Shown: piece by piece, positions 56,460 through 64,000 of the stretch
Layout of the letters: each line of letters starts with the position of its first letter
How positions within the stretch are numbered: position 1 is the first letter of the stretch
Source: Symsagittifera roscoffensis
Taxonomy: Eukaryota > Xenacoelomorpha > Acoela > Convolutidae
NCBI RefSeq assembly: GCF_963678635.1
Contig: NC_087067.1
Coordinates: 43,065,829 to 43,129,828 of the forward strand
DNA: 64,000 nt
Direction: 5' to 3'
Program-made: the position numbers and the translations under genes
The notes under the pieces: generated by a model
The model's database searches: none
Seen by the model: the letters and a program-made list of their open reading frames with translations, nothing else
What the model was told of the DNA's origin: nothing

Positions 56460-58780
56460 CGGCGATTTTTAACACGTCCCTTTTAACTTTAACTGGAAAC
56501 AAATTGGATAAATACTTAGCAGTCTCGCCGGCTACACTGAAATTCTCCTTGCTTTGATTAAGCAGAGATACACCTGCAATATGATGCATCAGAGAAAATA
56601 TTATGATTTTTTAATCAGACAAAATTGAAGGCTGCGGTTTTAATCAAATAACTTAAAGATATTTGATTTGAAAAAATCAAATAAAAACTAGTTGAAAACT
56701 CCCTTATAAGAAAGAGAGAATAAAGGAGCAGGTGAAACCTGAATGATTAAAGATTGAATCAGCCGCCGGTTTATGCTTAAGAGCAAAAGGACTGGCCTGA
56801 AATCTTCAGTGTTTCATTTTGCTCAGTAAGCAGCAAGTCAGATCTTTTAAGTCAGATCTTTTCAAAAAAAAGAAATTTTCTTTTCTGCCTTAGCAATAAC
56901 ATTAAACTAGCTTTTTTCCCAAATAAAATAGAGAAAAAAAAATCGTTTTAAGTTCGATAAAATTATAAATTGAGATACTCGAGAGACCCACACCTGAGGA
57001 AATCTGGACTACAAGTACACGAAGGACTACGGCAAAGACGATACTGACGACCAAACCAAAAGTGCCGAAGTGGACACAATCAAGGGCGACCCATACATAC
57101 TATTCAGCCATCGACCTTAGTAAGAAGATAAAATATTGATGAACAAAATAAGATTAGCTCAACCTCCCCTCATAGGTATATTTCTTTAAGCTGTTCGATT
57201 CGTTTATATAATCTAATAACCCAGTGCTTTGTATTTAACCAACTAATTAATTCATACCGTTTCTAACTATTGTTTCTACTCTAATTTTTGTCAAGACAAC
57301 TTGACGATCGAAGGTGAGACTTATAACTTAGGATAAAATTACTAAGCATTCAACCAGCAATGAGCGCTTAGTAAACTATAGTGACCTCGATTTTTACCCA
57401 GAGTTAACAAAATGAAAAACTAGATGAAGATGAACTTAGAGTACAAGCATCTGCAATATGATGCATCAGAGAAAATAATATGAATTTTTAATCAGACAAA
57501 ATTGAAGGCTGCGGTTTTAATCAAAGAGGACTAATATTTTAAAGATATTTGATTTGAAAAACAAAAACAAATAAAAACTAGTTGAAAATTCCCTTATAAG
57601 AAAGGGAGAATAAAGGAGAAGGTGAAACCTGAATAATTAAAGATTGAATCAGCCGCCGGTTTATGCTTAAGAGCAAAAGGACTGGCCTGAAATCTTCAGT
57701 GTTTTATTTTGCTCAGTAAGCAGCAAGTCAGATCTCTTAAGTCAGATCTTTTCAAAATAATTATATTTTCTTTTCTGCCTTAACAATAACATTAAACTAG
57801 CCTTTTTCCCAAATAAAATAGAGAAAAAATTCTCGTTTAAATTTCGATAAACTTATAAATCGAGATACTCGAGATACCCACACCTGAGGAAGTTTGGACC
57901 ATAAGAATCAAGAGGACTACGGCATGGACGAAATAGACGACCAACCCGACGTGCCGAAGTGGACACAATCAAGGGCGACCCAAGAATACTAAACAATCAT
58001 CGACCTTAGAAAGAAGATAAAATATTGATGAACAAAATAAGATTAGCTCAACCTCCCCTCATAGGTATATTTTTTTAAGCTGTTCGATTCGTTTATATAA
58101 TCTAATAACCCAGTGCTATGTATTTAACCAGCTAATTAATTCATACCATTTCTAACTATTGTTTCTACTCTAACTTTTGTCAATACAACTTGACGATCGA
58201 AGGTGAGACTTATAACTTAGGATAAAATTACTAAGCATTCAACCAGCAATGAGCGCTTAGTAAACTATCGTGACCTCGATTTTTACCCAGAATTAACAAA
58301 ATGAAAAACTAGATGAAGATGAACTTAGAGTACAAGCATCTCTATAAGAGGAAGTTGACAAAATCAACCAGGATCGCATGTATCCTCAACTATCAAGTTT
58401 TGATCGAAGAAATCAGAACTTAGAACATCCGACCAACCGAGTCAAATTAGTAATCTACTTGTTCTAGGGTAAACTGACCGATGTTGTGACAACAACTAAC
58501 GACTCCACTCTAAGTATAACTCGCAAGTATTTGAGGATCTTCTCCCCTTTCTTTCACCTATCGATTCACTGAACTCTCAACCAACAACAAACTTAATTAG
58601 CTTTTACTTCCACCGCTACTCCTACTACGGCATCTGCTACATAACTGGCCTAAAAACAATCCTTCAATCTATCACCACCCAACACAACATCATTTGTTTT
58701 AAAAGCTCTTAATTCACAGCCACCATCTCTGCAAAATTTGATTCCTAATTTTGAAACACCTCTGACTCCTGCAAAAACAC
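56460..58780 (+). other. E4 leader with an 877-bp tandem duplication
   Basis: The segment starting GCAATATGATGCATCAG at 56,576 recurs at 57,453, period 877, to about 58,329. It also contains sequence absent from the E2 and E3 leaders ('aaactagc-tttttcccaaataaaatag ... gcgcttagtaaac') but related to the E0 leader, with a degraded frame (PTPEEIWTTSTRRT). So E4 preserves a longer ancestral leader. Confidence 0.7.
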
Positions 58781-59154
58781 TATGAAAACTTTTATCTTTT
58801 ACATGTGAGTAAGGTTAACTCCAGTATATTAACTACAATCACAGTTCCAGGAAATCACCATAATTTCCTTGCTTTCGACACAAATGCAGAATTTTTTCTT
58901 AACCCACTAATTTTTTCTAATTACAAAGAAATGATGTTTATATTAACGACCAACAATTTCAGTTATTCATATAAAGAAAACCTTTGATTTACAAGTGTAC
59001 ATGATAGTTAATGTTCGATACATCTAAACGGGTACTTTTGAGGAATTTAGTATTTATCACACTTCCCGATATCTGCCATTCTTTCATTTTGTATCTGATC
59101 ACCCGGAGTCTTGTCCTACCAATATTGAATGTGAAAATTGTACCTTAGGCTAGA
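58781..59154 (+). pseudogene. E4 truncated B2 and broken B3
   Basis: B2 half joined to the leader at the common breakpoint. B3 has the same CAACAATTTC deletion and ACATCTAAACGG stop as E2. Confidence 0.5.
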
Positions 59155-59376
59155 ATGATAATTTTTTACGAAGAAACTTTTGTCCAAATTAAAGGGTTCC
59201 AACACTCCTTCATTCTAGCAAAAATCCCCGTTTTTGTAATTCATTTCGAAACACTTTATAATGGCGAACTACACAGCACTATTATTAAACCCGGCAAAAA
59301 CTACTGTCATTTAATACTATGTCTTGCAAATAGCCTAACATTTCCCATTCCCTGCGATTTAGATCAGATTGAATGA
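59155..59376 (+). CDS. E4 accessory ORF B4 (73 aa, intact), followed in frame by RING-A
   Basis: MIIFYEETFVQIKGFQHSF, then VFVIHFETLYNGELHSTI and a Cys/Leu-rich segment ending PCDLDQIE, TGA. It has the family B pattern. The TGA is followed in the same frame by AVRITTE and the RING-A Cys pairs, so readthrough would fuse a B domain to a RING. Confidence 0.55.
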   Translation: MIIFYEETFVQIKGFQHSFILAKIPVFVIHFETLYNGELHSTIIKPGKNYCHLILCLANSLTFPIPCDLDQIE

Positions 59377-59751
59377 GCAGTGAGAATAACAACTGAATTT
59401 CCTATATGTTTGAAAAGTTGCGATCAAATGAAAAAATTACACAAAAATTTACCTCCACAACCACCACATTTAGTTTGCGTTAATTGTTATAGTAAACTCA
59501 AGCTAAGAGCTAGTACACCATTCGCAAAAATTCCTTGCCCCATTTGCAGGCAGATTATTCATGTAATTAAAATGACAGAATATGATGTCTGTAAAATCTG
59601 CAATCACTTAGTGTTATCCAGAAACAAACGAAAGGGTGAACATATGATAGATAATCACCCTTATGTTACTGTATGCAATAACTGCATTGAGAAAAGCAAA
59701 AGCACCTGCCCTATCTGTTTTTCAAAAATAGCTTTTGATGAGTTTTGGGCA
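59377..59751 (+). CDS. E4 RING-A, with complete second module
   Basis: First possible initiator GTG at 59,380. The first pair reads FPIC (Cys to Phe), then PPHLVCVNC, CPICRQ, VCKICNHL, VCNNC, CPICFSK. The frame is the intact GGGTGAAC form and runs on into captured methionine-synthase sequence to a stop at 59,779-59,781. Confidence 0.55.
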
Positions 59752-60042
59752 TATTACGAAACCCTTCGCGACCGAAAATAGCTTACGATATCAGCGGCAA
59801 GATCAAAAGCTCCCGCGATTGACTGGGCAGCTGAGCCTCCAGTTTGCGCTCCCTCTTTTTTGGGCACGAGGGCGCTAAACGACATTCCAGTAGAAACGGT
59901 GATTCCGTACATTGACTGGAAGCCTTTTTTTCGATATCTGGCAGCTGCGTGGAAAATATCCAAACCGTCATTACCCCAAAATTTTTGACGATCAAGAAGT
60001 TGGAGAAGATGTACGGAGAAGATATTTTTGTGTAATTTTTGT
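59752..60042 (+). pseudogene. captured methionine synthase fragment in E4
   Basis: In frame with RING-A the sequence reads YYETLRDRK, stop, then [30 protein letters not shown] and, after a one-base shift at a T-run (7 T), [18 protein letters not shown] and DDQEVGED. This is the segment of cobalamin-dependent methionine synthase leading from the cobalamin domain into the activation domain, closest in style to animal MTR. It replaces nearly all of RING-B and ends at TAAATTTAGAACAAATTG, where the RING-B tail resumes. No intron interrupts it. Confidence 0.85.
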
Positions 60043-60132
60043 GTAAATTTAGAACAAATTGACAAATGTCAGACCTGTAAAGGCAATAAAAAATGAATAA
60101 ACAATTATGCTGTTTGTTTAGAGAGTTGCAAA

Positions 60133-60408
60133 ATGTTCTGCTTGGTAATGGACATTGATTTTGTCCTTGATTACAATCTCCTCGTCCAGGATGACGTTTA
60201 CCAAGCGCGTACAAATCGCATTTGTATTCAACCCGATCAACAGCAGTTGGATATTTTTTGCAAACGTTATGGTCCTGGCTTCCACGATGAAGAAAAATTC
60301 ACTATCAAAAGCAGTAGTAGATTTTACAATATTATCATAAATGCGTTCAACAATGACGAAGATGTTATCAACATCAATTTTCGAACCTCGAATCGACTTA
60401 TGCTTTAA
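60133..60408 (+). CDS. E4 P91
   Basis: 91 codons, open, with substitutions shared with E5 (DDVYQARTNRICIQPDQQ). Unknown function. Confidence 0.6.
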   Translation: MFCLVMDIDFVLDYNLLVQDDVYQARTNRICIQPDQQQLDIFCKRYGPGFHDEEKFTIKSSSRFYNIIINAFNNDEDVININFRTSNRLML

Positions 60409-60425
60409 TCTTTCCTAAATTAAAA

Positions 60426-61041
60426 ATGATTCAGATAACTTTACCAGTTTTTATATGTAAAATTTTCCAAGCTTGTTATTTTTATTTCCAAAAGTTTCTT
60501 TACGTTTCTCAGCCCATTTTACAGTACTTTCGAAAAACCATTACGCAAGCCCCTCTTGAATGCCCGATTTGCTACTTACAAAAAATCCAATTTCAAGAAA
60601 CAACACAATAACCAGCCACATCATCCACCACACTTCATCTGCATAGACTGTCATGAGCAAATTGTAGCTCCTTTTTCTAAATATGGACAAATTTTATGCC
60701 CCATTTGCCAAGTTCCAAATTATACCCGATCACTTTCATATTTTTCCCCTTGTTGTTTATGCGAAAGTATGGTTAAAAGCGCAAATTGGGGAAATAACCA
60801 GGCCCAAAGTATGGCAAGCTATCAACATCTTACCAATTGCCATCAAGGTATCACTATTTGTACAAGATGCCTCCCTAGTACTGCAAAATTTTGTCCCGTA
60901 TGCCACATCCCTTGTAATTTTTCGACCCCTGGAATTAATTCTCCACACTTAAACGATTCCTCTACACTCCTACATTTGGTAAAGTCTCAAGACTTCAGTA
61001 ATCCGCTCACAATTTATATTTATATTTTTAAACAACAATAA
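60426..61041 (+). pseudogene. E4 RING-C, split into two frames
   Basis: As E1: ATG at 60,426 frame ends after ECPICYLQK; the rest (PPHFICIDCHEQ, LCPICQVPNY, CCLCESMVK, HQGITICTRC, FCPVCHIPC) continues at 60,556 onward. It has the most complete set of zinc ligands of all copies. The C-terminus is altered by a deletion after SPHLND. Confidence 0.55.
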
Positions 61042-61113
61042 TTACAAAAATCTCCTTTAAACATGCTATATTATATACTATTTACCCCCCAGTTTTTTCT
61101 AGTCCCTTTTACC

Positions 61114-61121
61114 TATAAAAG
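61114..61121 (+). promoter_or_regulatory. E4 internal promoter TATA box
   Basis: TATAAAAG, conserved context, but the P229 it would drive is deleted. Confidence 0.5.
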
Positions 61122-61417
61122 GGGCCCCATGGTAAGCCTAAGGATGACTCCAGGTAGACATACATTTGAGATTAGGGGTTAATTAATGCTCAAATTTCCA
61201 TTTTTGCTTTAACTACATAATTTTAATATCTGAGCTTAACTCAGTGTCGTATAATGCTTTGTTCCTGTGGTTAATAAAAACCATGATTGTCTTTCTTCAT
61301 TTGTTTTCCGTGAAGGGTTTGTTTGAAACCAAAAGATCATATTTTCCACCCTTTATATATACAATTTTACACTTTAGAAATATCTTTCATTGTTCAAACA
61401 TTTCATAATTCGGGATT

Positions 61418-61520
61418 TTGACTGATTTACTCTTATTAGGACTATAAAATCTTGTTTTGAATACTTTTTGGATACTTGTCCAATTTTTCTCATTTTTTCA
61501 TTCTCACTATTTTAAAAGGG
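61418..61520 (+). repeat. truncated LTR E4/E5; P229 deleted
   Basis: CGGGATTTTGA (normally just before P229) is joined to CTGATTTACTC from inside the LTR. The TTGA shared by both sides suggests microhomology. P229, the purine tract and the first half of the LTR are gone; TATAAAA (61,443) and the LTR end remain. Confidence 0.7.
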
Positions 61521-62299
61521 CGGTGATTTTTAACACGTCCTTTTTAACTTTAACTGGAAACAGAATGGATAAATACTTAGCAGTCTCGCCGGCTACAATG
61601 AAATTCTCTTTGCTTTGATTAAGCAGAGATGCACCTGCAATATGATGCATCAGGGAAAATATTATGATTTTTTAATCAGACAAAATTGAAGGCTGCGGTT
61701 TTAATCAAAGAGGACTAATAACTTAAAGATATTTGATTTGAAAAAATCAAATAAAAATTAGTTGAAAATTCCCTTATAAGAAAGATAGAATAAAGGAGAA
61801 GGTGAAACCTGAATAATTAAAGATTGAATCAGCCGCCGGTTTATGCTTAAGAGCAAAAGGAGTGGCCTGAAATCTTCAGTGCTTCATTTTGCTCAGTAAG
61901 CAGCAAGTCAGATTTTTTAAGTCAGATATCGAAGAAATCAGAACTTAGAACATCCGACCAACCGAGTCAAATTAGTAATCTACTTGTTCTAGGGTAAACT
62001 GACCGATGTTGTGACAACAACTAACGACTCCACTCTAAGTATAACTCGCAAGTATTTGAGGATCTTTTCCCCTTTCTTTCACCTATCGATTCACTGAACT
62101 CTCAACCAACAACACCAACTCAACTAGCTTTTACTTCCACCGCTACTCCTACTACGGGCCCTACTACATAACTGGCCTGAAACAATCCTTCAATCTATCA
62201 CCATCCAACACAACATCACTTGTTTAAAAGCTCCTAATTCACAGCCACCACCCCTGCAAATTTCCCTTCCTAATTTTGAAATACCTCTGACTCCTGCAA
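61521..62299 (+). other. E5 leader, shortened
   Basis: Same as E2/E3 except a deletion near 61,928, where TTAAGTCAGATA meets TCGAAGAAATCAGAAC. Confidence 0.5.
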
Positions 62300-62455
62300 A
62301 AACACTATGAAAACTTTTATCTTTTACATGTGAGTAAGGTTAGCTCCAGTATATCAACTACAATCACAGTTTGAGGAAATCACCCTAATTTCCTTGCTTT
62401 CGACACAAATGCAGAATTTTTTCTAAACCCACTAAACTTTTCTAATTAGAAAGAA
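62300..62455 (+). pseudogene. E5 truncated B2
   Basis: C-terminal half of B2 joined to the leader at the same breakpoint as in E2-E4. Confidence 0.45.
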
Positions 62456-62680
62456 ATGATGTTGAATATTAACGACCAACAAATTTCAGTTATTCATTTA
62501 AAGAAAACCTTTGATTTACAAGTGTACATGATAGTTAATGTTCGATACATCGAAACGGGTACTTTTGAGGAATTTAGTATTTATCACACTTCCCAATATT
62601 GGCCATTCTTTCTTTTTGTATCTGATCACCCGGAGTCTTGTCCTACCAATATTGAATGTGAAAATTGTACTTTAGACTAG
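62456..62680 (+). CDS. E5 accessory ORF B3 (74 aa, intact)
   Basis: ATG ATG TTG start, IHLKKTFDLQVYMIVNVRYI, ends CENCTLD. Confidence 0.55.
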   Translation: MMLNINDQQISVIHLKKTFDLQVYMIVNVRYIETGTFEEFSIYHTSQYWPFFLFVSDHPESCPTNIECENCTLD

Positions 62681-62683
62681 AAT

Positions 62684-62903
62684 GATAATTTTTACGAAGA
62701 AACCTTTGTCCAAGTTAAAGGGTTCCAACGCTCCTTCATTCTAGCAAAAAATCCCCATTTTTATAATTCATTTCGAAACACTTTATAATGGCGAACTACA
62801 CAGCACCATTATTAAACCAGGCAAAAAATACTGGCATTTAATACTATGTCTTGCAAATAGCCTAACATTTCCCATTCCCTGCGATTTAGATCAGATTGAA
62901 TGA
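62684..62903 (+). pseudogene. E5 B4, frame-shifted
   Basis: ATGATAATTTTT begins after the B3 stop; loss of one T shifts the frame. The rest (FVIHFETLYNGEL-like, DLDQIE) is preserved up to the TGA. Confidence 0.45.
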
Positions 62904-63167
62904 GCAGTGAGAATAACAACTGAATGTCCTATATGTTTGGAAAATTGCGATCAAATGAAAAAAATACACGAAAATTTACCTCCACAACTACCACATTTAA
63001 TTTGCGTTAATTGTTATAGTAAACTCAAGCTAAGAGCTAGTACACCATTCGCAAAAAATCCTTGCCCCATTTGCAGGCAGATTATTCGTGTAATTAAAAT
63101 GACAGAATATGATGTCTATAACATCTGCAATCACTTAGTGTTATCCAGAAACAAACGAAAGGGGTGA
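62904..63167 (+). CDS. E5 RING-A, first module
   Basis: GTG at 62,907; [24 protein letters not shown], then VYNICNHL (one Cys to Tyr). It carries the GGGG run and stops at 63,165-63,167. The second module is replaced by methionine-synthase sequence. Confidence 0.5.
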   Translation, partial: AVRITTECPICLENCDQMKKIHENLPPQLPHLICVNCYSKLKLRASTPFAKNPCPICRQIIRVIKMTEYDVYNICNHLVLSRNKRKG

Positions 63168-63177
63168 ACATATGATA

Positions 63178-63657
63178 ATGTTTTTGCCCCAGGTCATTAA
63201 AAGTGCGAGGGTCATGAAGAAAGCAGTGGCTCATTTGATTCCATTTATGGAAGCGGAAAAAGAAGCGAGGCGTTTGGCAGGAGCTGTGGGCTCTGAAAAT
63301 GAAGCTTCAAATTCGGGAACCTCTGCCATTGCAACTGTGAAGGGAGACGTACATGATATTGGTAAGAATATTACGTAATCCTTCGCGACCGAAAATAGCT
63401 TACGATATCAGCGGCAAGATCAAAAGCTCCCGCGATTGACTGGGCAGCCGAGCCTCCAGTTTGCGCTCCCTCTTTTTTGGGCACGAGGGCGCTAAACGAC
63501 ATTCCAGTAGAAACGGTGATTCCGTACATTGACTGGAAGCCTTTTTTTTTCGATATCTGGCAGCTGCGTGGAAAATATCCAAACCGTCATTACCCCAAAA
63601 TTTTTGACGATCAAGAAGTTGGAGAAGATGTACGGAGAAGATATTTTTGTGTAATTG
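63178..63657 (+). pseudogene. captured methionine synthase fragment in E5 (longer)
   Basis: After CATATGATA the sequence reads [20 protein letters not shown], then [12 protein letters not shown] and [11 protein letters not shown]: the end of the cobalamin-binding helical cap and the start of the B12-binding fold of MetH/MTR (His of DxHxxG present). It then jumps at TATTACG to the LRDRK ... IDWKPFF ... [10 protein letters not shown] segment also present in E4; roughly 150 residues of the normal protein are missing between. The T-run has 9 T, keeping the frame that E4 lost. Not functional. Confidence 0.88.
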
Positions 63658-63751
63658 TTGTGTAAATTTAGAACAAATTGACGAATGTCAGACCTGTAAA
63701 GGCAATAAAAAATGAATAAACAATTATGCTGTTTGTTTAGAGAGTTGCAAA

Positions 63752-64000
63752 ATGTTCTGCTTGGTAATGGACATTGATTTTGTCCTTGATAACAATCTCC
63801 TCGTCCAGGATGACGTTTACCAAGCGCGTACAAATCGCATTTGTATTCAACCCGATCAACAGCAGTTGGATATTTTTTGCAAACGTTATGGTCCTGGCTT
63901 CCACGATGAAGAAAAACTCACTATCAAAAGCAGTAGTAGATTTTACAATATTATCATAAATGCGTTCAACAATGACGAAGATGTTATCAACATCAATTTT
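63752..64000 (+). CDS. E5 P91, cut by the window end
   Basis: Frame open from ATG TTC TGC at 63,752 to the last base; shares the E4 substitutions. Confidence 0.55.
   Translation, partial: MFCLVMDIDFVLDNNLLVQDDVYQARTNRICIQPDQQQLDIFCKRYGPGFHDEEKLTIKSSSRFYNIIINAFNNDEDVININF

Noticed and set aside
1..64000. CRISPR arrays, bacterial operons, rRNA
   Set aside because: None seen; the window is eukaryotic. I did not find a tRNA cloverleaf by eye, but a covariance-model scan would be needed to exclude one.

Overview
The window is eukaryotic, AT-rich and looks like an invertebrate metazoan. One gene has GT-AG introns with matching phases, most of the DNA is non-coding, dispersed and foldback repeats are common, and there is one 200-N scaffold gap. 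The species cannot be named from the sequence.

Region 1 (1-13,738) is largely non-coding. It holds two copies of a short inverted-repeat transposon of hAT-MITE type, two copies of another dispersed repeat, a strong double palindrome near 4.2-4.47 kb and a decayed BED-type zinc finger on the minus strand near 7.6-7.8 kb.

Region 2 (13,739-29,540) is one host gene on the plus strand. I assemble it as eight exons with consistent splice phases, encoding a C2H2 zinc-finger protein of about 1,134 residues with nine fingers, an acidic N-terminus, long Ser/Pro/Gln-rich linkers and an acidic C-terminal tail carrying a CtBP-like Val-Leu-Asp-Leu-Thr motif. Introns 5 and 6 carry a MITE copy, a minisatellite that duplicates a splice donor, and a foldback element.

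Region 3 (29,541-34,420) is the 3' flank, the assembly gap and one possible isolated exon of an unknown gene.

Region 4 (34,421-64,000) is the notable part: a head-to-tail array of LTR-retroelement copies. Near-identical 221-bp LTR-like blocks recur at 46.9, 51.6 and 56.2 kb, each preceded by a purine tract and followed by a primer-binding-like site. The longest copy (E1, 37.6-46.9 kb) has the remains of a Ty3/gypsy-type integrase with a GPY/F-like tail and a broken envelope-like gene. After these comes a long accessory region of serial small ORFs in a few paralogous families, three RING-like zinc-binding ORFs, a 91-residue ORF, an internal TATA promoter and a basic coiled-coil ORF of about 229 residues (P229) next to the LTR. 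E2 to E5 are derivatives that lost everything from the leader to the middle of the accessory region but kept the RING block; E2 and E3 also keep P229. E0 (34.4-37.6 kb) is an old, diverged relative. In E4 and E5 most of one RING ORF is replaced by a fragment of cobalamin-dependent methionine synthase, as if a host transcript had been captured. The layout recalls complex retroviruses that use an internal promoter for 3' accessory genes, but here the accessories are RING-like; no such element is known to me.
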